Source: Bradyrhizobium sp. C9 (GTDB lineage Bacteria; Pseudomonadota; Alphaproteobacteria; Rhizobiales; Xanthobacteraceae). From it: a stretch of DNA of 64,000 bases. This document shows positions 27,524 through 35,370 of the stretch, one piece after another (within the stretch, counting starts at the first letter, position 1; each line of letters starts with the position of its first letter). Location of the stretch: positions 62,001 to 126,000 of the forward strand of contig NZ_NWTG01000001.1 of NCBI RefSeq assembly GCF_002532045.1, given 5' to 3'. Both the position numbers and the translations under genes were made by a program. The notes below the pieces were generated by a model. The model was not told where the DNA came from and made no database searches. It worked only from the letters and a program-made list of their open reading frames with translations.

Positions 27524-27556
27524 GCGCCAGCATGATCCGGATGCTGGGGCCTTTTT
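27524..27556 (+). terminator. intrinsic terminator-like hairpin
   Basis: CCAGCAT (27527-27533) pairs with ATGCTGG (27541-27547), and the plus strand continues GGCCTTTTTG. This is a good intrinsic-terminator layout with no gene recognised upstream. Confidence 0.5.
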
Positions 27557-27732
27557 GTGAATAGGAACGAAGCGCATGCCGCGGCATCGGCCGCCTGTTC
27601 GGTGCCGCACCGCTACTGGCACTGAGACGCCCAGCCTCACACTGGCCCCAGCTTCGCAGTTGGGGCTCTTTCTTTTCGGCCAACAGGTCTTTGCCGACTT
27701 GGATTCGCTTGGCGTCGGATCGGCCTCAGCTA

Positions 27733-27870
27733 CCTTCTCGCTGGGGCCGTTTCCTTCCGGGAACAAGCAGTAGCCCGCGAAGTTATCTCTCCACGATGGA
27801 GTGGGACTACTTAACGGCTTCGGTGCTCCCCAGTGCGCCGGGGCCGTTCGTTTCTAAGGTGGGACCATGT
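27733..27870 (+). repeat. dispersed repeat, copy A
   Basis: It contains TCGCTGGGGCCGTTTC, GGGAACAAGCAG and, further on, GTGGGACTACTT and a GGGGCCGTT end. The same words in the same order occur at 31043-31165. Confidence 0.55.
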
Positions 27871-28894
27871 CGGAAGAAGGCCGCGATTGGACCTCATTAT
27901 CGTTTTTCTCAGCATTGCCGGCGCAGTGCTGTTGTTTGACCTTATCTTCTAGCCCCTCTGTTGTCCATTCGAGGACTAGCCAATACGTCTTTGCCGGCTT
28001 CGTGGACTTATAGTAGGTGCCGCTTACGCGCTTCTGAGCCGGTCACGATCGACGGCGCATTCAATCCCGGCCTTCCATTCAGCGGGTGCGCCGCTCGATA
28101 AAGGGGCGACCCGCTCGCCAGGTCGCGAACCAGGCGGGGCCCGCTTTAGTTGGAAGCAGTGCGCCTGTGAAGCCGGGCTTCATTAAACCCGCTCGCGCGC
28201 CTGCGGAGCAAGGCTCACTTGGGGAACCACCTGCACGAGATCAATACGATGGCTAGCGTATCCAGCTCCATATTAACGGCGGGCGCCGGAAAGCTTTTCC
28301 CGACTGGAGGAAGCGCAGAAGTCAAGCCGCTCGTTTCATTGCTCACAAGACGCCGAAACTGCAGCCGATGCTGATGGGCCAAAGGTTTGATCACCATTGT
28401 GGATTGCAAGAGTTTAGAGGGCTTCGTCATACAGCTGCTATAAAATCATCATGCGTGAGTACGAGCGGCTTTTGGTCACTTGAGCTTGAGAACATGGCCG
28501 CGGGCCTGACCCGGGCCACAAGCGCGGCTACGCGGAGAAGACCGCCGCAATTTTCGACCGTTAGGTAAAGGATATTGTTGGATCAGGTGTTCCGCCGCAA
28601 GCTCCCTGAAGGAGACGCTGGGAAAGAGCGATGTTGATCTGCCGATCAAGGAGCTGCCGAAGGAAAGCCTCCGGTGGTCTGACGTCGCTCTCCCTCCCGA
28701 ATAGGCGCCGCCGTTCTAGGCTTGCGAGATCGTCTGCGCGTCATGTCACCATGGCTCTCACCCTCTTTGGTCAACGAGTTACTTGAACTCGGCCCGGACG
28801 GTTCTAATTCAATGTATAGCCGAACCGAGCTTCGGCCAATTGGAGCATGATAAGAGGCAAGCGCGTAAGCGCTTAAGAAGTTGAGGAAAGGGAC

Positions 28895-29167
28895 ATGAGA
28901 AAGCTTGCTTTTGCAGTCGTCGCGGCGGCAACGCTCCTCATTGGAACGGTTGCGCCGGCTTCGGCCCATTGGCGTCACCATGGTTGGGGCGGTCCGGGTA
29001 TTGGCCCCGGGCTTGCTCTCGGGCTGTTCGCTGGAACATTAGCGGCCGCCACCGCACCCCCGGTCTATTATGGACCGGTCTACGGCCCGCCACCCTACTA
29101 CTACGGCCGCCCGTATCGGGTCGTCCGCTACTATCGGCCGGTTTATCCCTACTGGTACGGCTGGTGA
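28895..29167 (+). CDS. exported Tyr/Pro/Gly-rich protein (90 aa)
   Basis: It begins with a clear signal peptide (MRKLAFAVVAAATLLIGT, cleavage after ASA near residue 24). The mature part starts HWRHHGWGGPGIGPG and ends with repeated PxYYG and YR units (VYYGPVYG, YYYGRPYR, PVYPYWYGW). Such small periplasmic or surface proteins are frequent in Bradyrhizobium; function is unknown. GAGGAAAGG precedes the start. Confidence 0.75.
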   Translation: MRKLAFAVVAAATLLIGTVAPASAHWRHHGWGGPGIGPGLALGLFAGTLAAATAPPVYYGPVYGPPPYYYGRPYRVVRYYRPVYPYWYGW

Positions 29168-29189
29168 CGAGGAGAAGGCGCGGTTCCGG

Positions 29190-29590
29190 CCGGGCCTTCT
29201 GTCAATTCCCGCGATACGTCGCTCGCTGCGCGAGAGGAAACTCTCGCGCGCGAATTCATTTGCTCCCGCAAAAAGCGTGCTTCGCGCGTTCGGGGAGTAT
29301 GTCGAGGGCGACGGCATGTGCTGGGTCGGTATCCCGTCGCCGGCGGCGGATTGCGACCTATCGCAGGATTCGGTCCGCCGGCGGCTTGCCTGGCTCGAGG
29401 AGATCGGCGCGATTGACCGCACTTGACGAGAACGGCCGCCGCAATGGCGATGGCCGCGGCAAGCGCACCACGGATCCGATCCAGCTGCCGGTCGATGCCG
29501 GTATCGCGGCGATCGAGGCGCGTGCTGCCGGTCGTGACGTCGACGAAAGCCAAGTAAACTCAACGGCGATTAGCCCTAGCTGCTAGCAAG
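29190..29590 (+). pseudogene. helix-turn-helix protein fragment, frameshifted
   Basis: One frame reads GMCWVGIPSPAADCDLSQDS, then VRRRLAWLEEIGAIDRT and a stop near 29426, a winged-helix pattern. A second frame carries on as DENGRRNGDGRGKRTTDPIQ to about 29580. The two parts form a continuous product only with a shift near 29420. The N-terminal part is poorly preserved. Confidence 0.55.
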
Positions 29591-30343
29591 GGCTAAAATC
29601 CAGTCCCGAAACGATTGGGACTGCGCTAGCCCTCGGCCAACGCTGGCAGCTGTGCGACCACCTAATCTCTGAACCTGAACCGGAAGATCCCCATAAATCC
29701 CCTCGGGGCGATTTCCGGAGATCACAAAACGATCGAAGAAGGCGAGACGGTCGAGTTCGCAGCGGCATTCCAGAGCTATGTCGACCATCCGGTCATGCGG
29801 CGACTTTTGCAGCGAAGTAGAAAATGTTTCTGGCCTGGTTCAGCGCTGGATATAAACGCGACTGTCGGGACGACGTTGCGGACCTTTGCGCTCGCCAGTG
29901 TCCGACGGCGTTAAACACCGTTTGATGAACGCACGAAACCGGCCTTACCGACAGCGCACCTAGCTATTCTGTCGGCGGGAACGGTTTGGAAGCATCAACC
30001 ACCACTTCCGGCAACGCAAATGATCCGCGCATTTGGATTGATACATCAGCGCAGGTTACCGCGCGATCATCCAATACGAGCACGTCTTACCGCTGCTTTA
30101 CGCGCGGATGGTTGGAGGGATAAAGCTGATGGGATTCGTAGAACGAAACAGCGTTGGTTGGATGGTTTGTCTGTGAGCAACCGGCGCCGATGGTGACCGA
30201 GCAGATCGTCGACGACCCGGCGGTGATTGGTTTTCTTAATCCGCCGGCTCCGGTGCCGTCCTCCTGCTACCGAACTCGGCTTGAAACGGGCCTTTTGACG
30301 AGCTCGGCACATGGGCCGCGGCTCAAGGTAGTGATCGCGGCGA
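29591..30343. other. stretch without a supported gene
   Basis: No convincing coding frame, repeat or strong hairpin was seen. Open frames on both strands lack ribosome sites and recognisable sequence. Confidence 0.4.
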
Positions 30344-30511
30344 ATGCGAACGTCCAGGACGATTCGGATCTCGCGAACCGAAATCCGCCGCGTAGATTCT
30401 CTGGTCCAGCACATGATCGCGGTCGTCGGCCTCTCCGACGCACAAGTGGACCAGCTGCTAGTTCGGGCAAACGCCCCGTCTGACTGGGTCGCGGAACGAA
30501 AGCTAAATTGA
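30344..30511 (+). CDS. possible small protein (55 aa)
   Basis: A 55-residue frame with the well-formed end VQHMIAVVGLSDAQVDQLLV followed by RANAPSDWVAERKLN. The C-terminal 35 residues look like real protein, a short helical unit. The N-terminal part is Arg/Thr-rich, so it may be the end of a damaged gene. No clear ribosome site. Confidence 0.35.
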   Translation: MRTSRTIRISRTEIRRVDSLVQHMIAVVGLSDAQVDQLLVRANAPSDWVAERKLN

Positions 30512-30619
30512 CTAATTTGAAGGTAGAAGCTCGATTTACTCTCCGCGTCGATGTGATTGACTACCTAGTTCAGAAGCGCGAAGCTCGCTGTCAGGGCGCT
30601 CGCGGGATTGTTTTCAATC

Positions 30620-30799
30620 ATGAAGATGCTTACGGAATACTTGGAACGCGCCGTTGAGTTCGAGAAGTTAGCGGTCACTGAGCAGAATGGAGCGTTCAAG
30701 GCAGAGCTGTTAAAGCAAGCCTCGGCATACCGACATCTGGCAGAGATGCGTGCGGCGAAATATGGTTTGCCGAAACCAAGCCCTCCAGAAATCAAGTGA
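30620..30799 (+). CDS. small helical conserved protein (59 aa)
   Basis: The frame starts MKMLTEYLERAVEFEKLAV and ends AAKYGLPKPSPPEIK. The heptad-like spacing of Leu and Ala and the Pro-rich end are typical of a recurrent Bradyrhizobium small protein. The ATG at 30620 is preferred over a TTG four codons earlier. No membrane segment. Function is unknown. Confidence 0.6.
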   Translation: MKMLTEYLERAVEFEKLAVTEQNGAFKAELLKQASAYRHLAEMRAAKYGLPKPSPPEIK

Positions 30800-31042
30800 G
30801 ACTACCTACGCTGGAGCCCATTAAAAAGGCCGGAAACGACGAAGCCGCCGACCATGCTGCGCTCGCCATAAAGGCGCTTCGCAAGGCAGCGACCGGACAG
30901 CCCGCCGTGCAGCTTGCGCGCCAGCTTTTTCGCGGCCTGCCTCGTAACGCCGCAAGACTTCGCCAGCGCCTTCAGGACCCCGGCTCTTGCTCCCGAAGAC
31001 CCGGGGCATATTCTCGATCAGTTTGGAGCGGTCCCGGCCGGC

Positions 31043-31165
31043 ACCTCGCTGGGGCCGTTTCGCTTCGGGGAACAAGCAGCAGTCCAACGACGTTGAGTAG
31101 CCACGTGGGACTACTTGCCGGCCTCAGCAGTCTAAGCTGGGGCCTTTTTTGTCAGGGGACGGTTT
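31043..31165 (+). repeat. dispersed repeat, copy B
   Basis: It contains TCGCTGGGGCCGTTTC, GGGGAACAAGCAG, GTGGGACTACTT and an AGCTGGGGCCTTTTTT end. It matches copy A at 27733-27870 in order and spacing. The final hairpin with its T run looks like a terminator. Confidence 0.55.
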
Positions 31166-31350
31166 TCGCGAGTTGTAAACAGCTTCGCCAAAATCTCAGC
31201 CTGCTCTTTTGTCAGCTTCTCGGCGAACGCCCCGTTCTTTTCTATCTGAGCCGGCCCTTTGAGTTCGCTATCGTAGACCATCCAGCCGTTGCCACCCTGC
31301 CGAACGAGGAAACGTCCCCGCATCGGGCGTCCAATAAATTCCATCTGCAA
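31132..31350 (-). CDS. small conserved protein with WMVYDSELKGPA motif (72 aa)
   Basis: Paralogue of the gene at 14583-14798: the core RFLVRQGGNGWMVYDSELKG and the KLTKEQAEILAKLF helix are conserved, while N- and C-termini differ. Met3 is an alternative start. Two diverged copies with conserved core support a real product of unknown role. Confidence 0.65.
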   Translation of the reverse strand: MQMEFIGRPMRGRFLVRQGGNGWMVYDSELKGPAQIEKNGAFAEKLTKEQAEILAKLFTTRENRPLTKKAPA

Positions 31351-31699
31351 CCACCATCTGCGAAATACGAGCTTCGTCGATTAGCTCGAAGGATGGAGCG
31401 TCGGCATTGAACTATGTGAATCGTGACGATCAACTTTGGACAAGCACCACCTGGCTTCCGCGGCGAACTGAAAACGGCCCCAACCAGGGGGCCGCCAACC
31501 CGAGCGATACGGGTTTTCCTCCAGCAGTCGGGGGGCGCCTGAACAAGCTGGGGGCGGTGAGCCGACTCGTCGCCAAGCCGATCGTTCCTATCAACGAGGA
31601 CCAGGATCATCGGAGATACGAGTATGAAATTGGACAGACGGCCAAAATCGAATCTGCAATCATCTTTGGCATCTGATGAGGAAATGATTCGGAGAAGCC

Positions 31700-31858
31700 A
31701 TGCCGGTATGGTCGCACGAGGACGAACTGAGGTTATTGCAGTTGGCGCGAGAAACCGATCTGACGCAGCGCGAGATTGGTCAGAAGCTCGGGCGTTCGGA
31801 GTCGGCCGTAAACCTACGTCTAGCCATGCTAAGGAAGCGTGCCGCCGGGAATAAATAG
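31700..31858 (+). CDS. 52-aa Myb/GcrA-like helix-turn-helix protein (second copy)
   Basis: The product starts MPVWSHEDELRLLQLARET and continues LTQREIGQKLGRSESAVNLR, ending RKRAAGNK. It aligns without gaps over most of its length with the 53-residue protein at 12608. GGAG at 31691-31694 precedes ATG 31700 by five bases. A longer open frame in another register covers the same DNA, but only this one matches the paralogue. Confidence 0.68.
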   Translation: MPVWSHEDELRLLQLARETDLTQREIGQKLGRSESAVNLRLAMLRKRAAGNK

Positions 31859-31964
31859 GGCAACGTGAAACGGGAACCAGGCGGCCAACTGTGGGTTTTG
31901 GCGTGCAGGTAATCATGGCAACTCGCATCGGCGCGCGCCTCACTGCGCTGCTGCAAATGATTCG

Positions 31965-32165
31965 ATGACGGACGTCACGCATTTGACTCCAGGTGGCTTC
32001 TATTGGGTCCTTGTGCGCTCAAGCACGAAGCATCCCGAGTGGCAGCCGGCGCGTTGCGCTACTTGCCAAGGCGACGGCGTGAAGTGGGACTTCATCGGCT
32101 TCAATAGCGACGTCGGTCATCATTTCGTCGAGGTCGTCGACATCGGCCCAGAACTATCATCCTAA
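31965..32165 (+). CDS. small hypothetical protein (66 aa)
   Basis: The frame reads MTDVTHLTPGGFYWVLVRSS, then a CATCQGDGVKW segment and VGHHFVEVVDIGPELSS. The aromatic-rich start and the acidic end look like a folded small domain; the two Cys might bind metal but a full zinc site is not present. No strong ribosome site. Function is unknown. Confidence 0.5.
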   Translation: MTDVTHLTPGGFYWVLVRSSTKHPEWQPARCATCQGDGVKWDFIGFNSDVGHHFVEVVDIGPELSS

Positions 32166-32179
32166 ACGCTCGTGTTAAA

Positions 32180-32404
32180 ATGCCCAGGAAGACTAGCGAC
32201 AGCCCTGCTATCGATCCGCTGCGCGGATTCCCCATTTCTGTACAACCGCTGCGGCCCTGTCCCTTCTGCGGCGGTTCGGAAGTTTGGATCCACAGCGACA
32301 TTGACCCAAAATTTGTAGTCTGCAAGGAATGTTCAGCTTTCGGTCCCAATGCGCCGACCGTTAGGCAGGCGGCCGAGCGTTGGAACAAACGAACCACCCC
32401 CTAA
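32180..32404 (+). CDS. Lar-like zinc-ribbon protein (restriction alleviation family)
   Basis: A 74-residue protein with LRPCPFCGGSEVWIHSD and VVCKECSAFGPNAPT, a CxxC...CxxC ribbon, followed by RQAAERWNKR. This is the layout of the short Lar/phage restriction-alleviation family. Family members in phages and plasmids reduce type I restriction; whether this one does is unknown. It fits mobile DNA. Confidence 0.7.
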   Translation: MPRKTSDSPAIDPLRGFPISVQPLRPCPFCGGSEVWIHSDIDPKFVVCKECSAFGPNAPTVRQAAERWNKRTTP

Positions 32405-32429
32405 AGCCGAAGAACGGCGGAAGCGATTA

Positions 32430-32910
32430 CTCGCTGGGACCGTTCGGGAACAAAGTTGCAACCGCGGCGTTTCGCGACCGCTTGGTTTGAGTGGTTTCCT
32501 TGGCCCCAGCTTGTATCCCTCGCTGGGGCCTCTTTGCGCGCATCAGACAGGCCGTCCGAAATAGGAGTGGCCCCGACAACCTTGGGGGCCTGCGGAGGCC
32601 GATGTCGGGGCCACTTGCCAGTCCCGCGTCGGGATTTGGCCTCAGAATGATTCTACAAGTTTCTAGACCTCGCAAGTAGGATCCCCGCTGTCTCTGCGAA
32701 GAGGTCTTTGCTTGGCTGCAGCATCGTCACGAAAGTTCAGCTTTCGCGGTACCCAAGGTGCTGGGGCCTTTTCTATACGGCGTAGGAACGAACGTGGCCG
32801 AGTCTTGTTTATCGGACGCTCAGATGCCGCCACTGCCCCCCGACTGCATCTGGGCATCAGTAGTGGCCCCAGCCAGTCCCCTCGCTGGGGCCGTCTCTTT
32901 AGAGGAGCAA
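32430..32910. repeat. cluster of GCTGGGGCC hairpins
   Basis: At least four palindromes of the same kind occur: GGCCCCAGC with GCTGGGGCC at about 32503-32528, CCCCGACA with TGTCGGGG at about 32571-32615, GCTGGGGCC at about 32760, and GGCCCCAGC with GCTGGGGCC at about 32863-32890. Some are followed by short T-rich tails. They resemble the elements at 27.2-27.9 and 31.1 kb. Confidence 0.5.
32698..32736 (-). pseudogene. 39-bp relic of a small gene's 3' end
   Basis: The minus strand reads TFVTMLQPSKDLF. Thirty-four of 39 bases match 33893-33931, where it reads TFVRMLQPGKDLFA followed by a stop. Both look like ends of the same small Bradyrhizobium gene. Confidence 0.45.
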
Positions 32911-32930
32911 GGTCGACAACTGAAGCGGCC

Positions 32931-33116
32931 TTACTCCCCATTTTCTCGATGTGCCTTGATTTCTGCGCGCGCGCTGGCGCTGTCCTGGATGGATTTCCGC
33001 AGATCTGCCAGCTGCGCGTCCCGCTGATCGGCGAGCGTTTTTCGTTGTATGCGCAACGCTTGACTTTCGGCGATAGCAAGCTGGGAGCGCGCGAACAGTG
33101 GATCGATCATCGGCAA
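32931..33116 (-). CDS. small helical protein (61 aa)
   Basis: The product runs from SQLAIAESQALRIQRKTLAD through AQLADLRKSIQDSASARAEI, a long amphipathic helix likely to form a coiled coil. No family is recognised, and the ribosome site is weak. It lies among other small genes of unknown role. Confidence 0.45.
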   Translation of the reverse strand: MPMIDPLFARSQLAIAESQALRIQRKTLADQRDAQLADLRKSIQDSASARAEIKAHRENGE

Positions 33117-33149
33117 GCTGTACTACAGCGCCTAAGTTCCGGCCCTGTC

Positions 33150-33350
33150 TTAGGATACGTCCGATTTTCTATCGTTGATCCCGTATCTGCTTTCCTCTTT
33201 GGGAAAGGGCTCATGGGATTTTCGGCCCGCAAACGTATCCGGCACTGGATCATTGAGGAGTTTGAGCGAGTGCTCGATTAGCTCGCGTGCCTGACCGGCG
33301 AGCTTTTCAAACCACATTTGGTCAGGACGATAGTTGCGCTGTTCGGCCAT
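33150..33350 (-). CDS. small conserved protein ending in GRKSHEPFP (66 aa)
   Basis: The protein starts MAEQRNYRPDQMWFEKLAGQ and contains ELIEHSLKLLNDPVPDTFAG, then RKSHEPFPKEE. The second half of the frame at 11824-12297 has the same plan. The start codon is preceded by a leader in which GCGCTCCC pairs with GGGAGCGC, the latter holding the ribosome site. Function is unknown. Confidence 0.65.
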   Translation of the reverse strand: MAEQRNYRPDQMWFEKLAGQARELIEHSLKLLNDPVPDTFAGRKSHEPFPKEESRYGINDRKSDVS

Positions 33351-33433
33351 AGCCGCGCTCCCTGTTGTGCAGGCGGGAGCGCTATCGGTCTCTCAGCCAC
33401 CGACGCCTACGGGCAGAGCCTCGGCCGGTGATG
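33351..33433 (-). promoter_or_regulatory. shared 5' leader element, copy 1 (RBS-hiding hairpin)
   Basis: On the minus strand GCTGAGAGACCGATA is followed by GCGCTCCC, a 12-base loop and GGGAGCGC, then GGCT and ATG 33350. The hairpin covers the only Shine-Dalgarno-like sequence. The part 33369-33433 is about 90 percent identical to 33746-33811. Translation control by folding is an inference. Confidence 0.6.
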
Positions 33434-33498
33434 AGGGTAAACTACCTCAGGACGTAACGGTTCAATATTGAACTTAATGCTTGGGTCGAAACGACAAA

Positions 33499-33606
33499 TG
33501 CCGCGCGTTTGTAGGCGGCCTTACCTCAGTTGGTCCGCCTACTTGAGCGCACAGCGCGGCCAAGCGGTATAAGACTAGGCCGCGCACGTACATTTGAGGC
33601 GCGGCC
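33499..33606. other. alternating hairpin arms between two leader-controlled genes
   Basis: Four arms can pair in exclusive ways: GCCGCGCG (33500-33507), GCGCGGCC (33554-33561), GGCCGCGC (33578-33585) and GCGCGGCC (33599-33606). Inside lies a separate 8-bp stem, GTAGGCGG (33511-33518) with CCGCCTAC (33535-33542). The arrangement resembles a terminator/antiterminator. Confidence 0.5.
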
Positions 33607-33729
33607 CTAGTGCGCAATGAGAGCGGTCAGCAACAGCACTGCAATAAGCAAGGAACCGCCGAAAATCGCGATAGCGAGACAGACACGCGCCGGGATCGAA
33701 TAGGGATCGAAATGGGGCTGTTCAAGCAT
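33607..33729 (-). CDS. 40-aa single-pass membrane protein
   Basis: From ATG 33729 (minus) the product reads MLEQPHFDPYSIPARVCLA, then IAIFGGSLLIAVLLLTALIA and H. It has a polar N-terminus and one C-terminal membrane helix. The shared leader, including the hairpin with GAGCGC near the start, is directly upstream, which supports its being a gene. The opposite strand has a longer frame without ribosome site. Function is unknown. Confidence 0.55.
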   Translation of the reverse strand: MLEQPHFDPYSIPARVCLAIAIFGGSLLIAVLLLTALIAH

Positions 33730-33811
33730 GGCGCTCTCTTAAGCCTGCAGGCGGGGAGCGCGATCGGTCTCTCAGCCACCGGCGCCTACGGGCAGAGCCT
33801 TGGCCGGGATG
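33730..33811 (-). promoter_or_regulatory. shared 5' leader element, copy 2
   Basis: Minus strand: GCTGAGAGACCGATCGCGCT and then, after a loop, GAGAGCGCC directly before ATG 33729. GCGCTC can pair with GAGCGC and cover the ribosome site. It is the best-matching partner of copy 1. Confidence 0.6.
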
Positions 33812-33884
33812 TTTAGACAATGCTCCGGATAGCTAGAGGTTGCAAGGAACCTCTCAGCCTACTTGCGCAGCAGCACAACCGACA

Positions 33885-34110
33885 ACTCAGGCGAACAGGT
33901 CTTTGCCCGGCTGCAGCATCCTCACGAACGTCCCGCCCCTTGGTGTACTGTAAGCCGGCCCAGTACTCGGCCGGCGTCGCCTTTGTCCTGGTAGATCATC
34001 GGATAGTTGATCGTCTCAATGTAGATCCGGTCGTCCTGGATCGGTTCAAAGGCGCGGGCGTGCTCCATGATCCGGCGGGCAGCCTTTCTCCGGGTCCGCC
34101 CAGCGCCGGT
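33885..34110 (-). pseudogene. small Bradyrhizobium gene broken by frameshifts
   Basis: Three frames on the minus strand give successive parts: RIYIETINYPMIYQDKGDA, then AEYWAGLQYTKGRDVRE, then TFVRMLQPGKDLFA with a stop. In order they look like one former small gene of unknown function. Confidence 0.5.
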
Positions 34111-34129
34111 CTTCCTTCATCTTCATCGT

Positions 34130-34570
34130 CGAATTCCATCCCGCCTTTGTGCAGCATAGATGTGAGGGGTGTGAATCTGGCTTTCGGCGGGACGGGGGCT
34201 ATCAAACGTCGCGCCGCAGGGACAGCGCATCAGCGACGACGGCAGTTGAGAAGGCAGCTTTTCGCCGCGGTCCCACATGGCCTGCTTGCGCGCGATCCAA
34301 TCGCGATGATCGCGCCAGGCCTGGAAATTCGCTTTGGTTAGGGGCGGCAGCAACTCGCCCCATGCCACTTCGAACGCCGCGCGCGCTTCAGAAAGGTCGC
34401 GGCCGGGCCTCCGCTCGACCGGTCGCAGCCCGGATGAAAGCCGCATTCCATTCCCACTGATCGGCATGGTTCGGTGCGCCGGTGCGCAGCCCGATTGAGC
34501 CAACGACGACGTCGCTATAGAGGATGTTCCATTTCTGCCCGGCTGCGGCTCTGTCGCGCCGACGCATGAG
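34130..34570 (-). pseudogene. conserved hypothetical gene with one frameshift
   Basis: The upstream part reads QKWNILYSDVVVGSIGLRTG and HADQWEWNAAFI. The downstream part, in another frame, reads ARAAFEVAWGELLPPLTKAN, FQAWRDHRDWIARKQAMW and SLMRCPCGATFDS. A single shift near 34410-34440 separates them. This is a plan I recognise in Bradyrhizobium hypothetical proteins. Without the shift it would be about 140 residues. Confidence 0.55.
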
Positions 34571-34599
34571 CTCGGTCACGTCGCATCTCCGGTCGGGAA

Positions 34600-34910
34600 G
34601 CGCCGCCACAGCTGCAGCAGCTCCGCGGCCGGCCGCTTGCCCGCCGTACTGCACTTCACGTAGCGCAGGCGACCGGCGAGATCGCGCACATTGGTTGTCG
34701 GAACGTGGCGCAGCGCGGCTAGGCGCGACCGCGCGCGGTGTCTTGCACCGCGAGCAATTGATTTCGAGCCACGGATAGCCGGCTTGATGGCCTGGTCGAT
34801 CGACGGCGATGCGTCGACCGGGCCCGCCGTCGGCGCAGATCTTTTTGTTCCAGCTCTGGCAGAGCAGATCGTCGGCCTCGCAGATGAGCGCCTCGCCGGC
34901 GGCGCAATCC
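34600..34910 (-). pseudogene. zinc-ribbon-like hypothetical gene, frameshifted
   Basis: The minus strand reads QAGYPWLEINCSRCKTPR in one frame and LAALRHVPTTNVRDLAGRLR with KCSTAGKRPAAELLQL in another. Together they resemble a small CxxC-containing protein family of rhizobial accessory DNA. At least one indel separates the parts. Confidence 0.5.
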
Positions 34911-35139
34911 ATTTAAACTTAGCCGTGCCGCACCGCTACCCGACTTCGATAGGTATACGTCTCGCCCAAGGTTCGGAATGTCCCAAGTCTACGAGATGTT
35001 TGAAACCCTTGACGGATTGGGCACTCGGAAGCCGCCTGAGGCGTCGGGCTCCTCCTCCGCCTCATCGGGCAGCGGCAGTTTGGCTTCCGACGAATTGGCT
35101 AGCTGATACGGGGAACAACCCGCTGGTTTCGCAGTTCTT

Positions 35140-35237
35140 TTGGCGCCGCCGGCCTGAGTGTCGCTGGGCGCCTCATGGCCCAGCTAAGTCAGGCGACACG
35201 GCGGCTCGTACCATTTTGCTCCATGGAGGATTTGGAT
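35140..35237 (+). promoter_or_regulatory. ROSE-type RNA thermometer before the rpoH unit
   Basis: The end of the leader, TTTTGCTCCATGGAGGATTT just before ATG 35238, has the ROSE signature: a TTGCT arm that can pair with the GGAGGA ribosome site. GC-rich hairpins lie further upstream. ROSE elements melt on heat shock and are known in Bradyrhizobium before small heat-shock and rpoH genes. Confidence 0.7.
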
Positions 35238-35357
35238 ATGAAAACGACCCGTATTGTCGCTTGGCAGCCGATCAGCCTTACTCGCCTCGGTGGGGTCTCG
35301 CAGCTGCATCTTCCGTCTGGCCGCTCGTTAGAACTCAAGAGCGGCGATGGCTTCTGA
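35238..35357 (+). CDS. 39-aa product of the ROSE-led frame before rpoH
   Basis: The frame starts MKTTRIVAWQPISLTRLGG and ends SGRSLELKSGDGF. It sits exactly where an hsp20 would begin after a ROSE element, and ends 13 bases before the preferred rpoH start. It may be a leader peptide coupling heat-released translation to rpoH, or the shortened rest of a small heat-shock gene; similarity to Hsp20 is too weak to decide. Confidence 0.55.
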   Translation: MKTTRIVAWQPISLTRLGGVSQLHLPSGRSLELKSGDGF

Positions 35358-35370
35358 GGGAGGGCAAGTC

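Larger units (their letters stand above)
26915..28894. other. 2-kb region of hairpins and gene relics, no supported gene
   Basis: No open frame here has coding character. Several GC-rich palindromes occur, many with the word GCTGGGGCC or its complement (see the separate entries). Near 28600-28700 one frame ends in ETLGKSDVDLPIKELPKE, ESLRWSDVALPPE and a stop, perhaps the tail of a lost gene. Confidence 0.5.

Noticed and set aside
31214..31240. tts-box-like GTCAGCTTCTCG
   Set aside because: It lies inside the WMVYD gene (minus strand codes KLTKE), where the bases follow from a conserved protein motif, and no effector gene is downstream.
27200..32910. Integron-type attC sites carrying small cassettes
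   Set aside because: Palindromes do not show the paired GTT/AAC core sites of attC, and no integrase is visible.
33388..33800. CTGAGA in the shared leader as a TPP riboswitch mark
   Set aside because: The second conserved TPP segment and the three-way junction are missing, and the downstream genes have no thiamine link.
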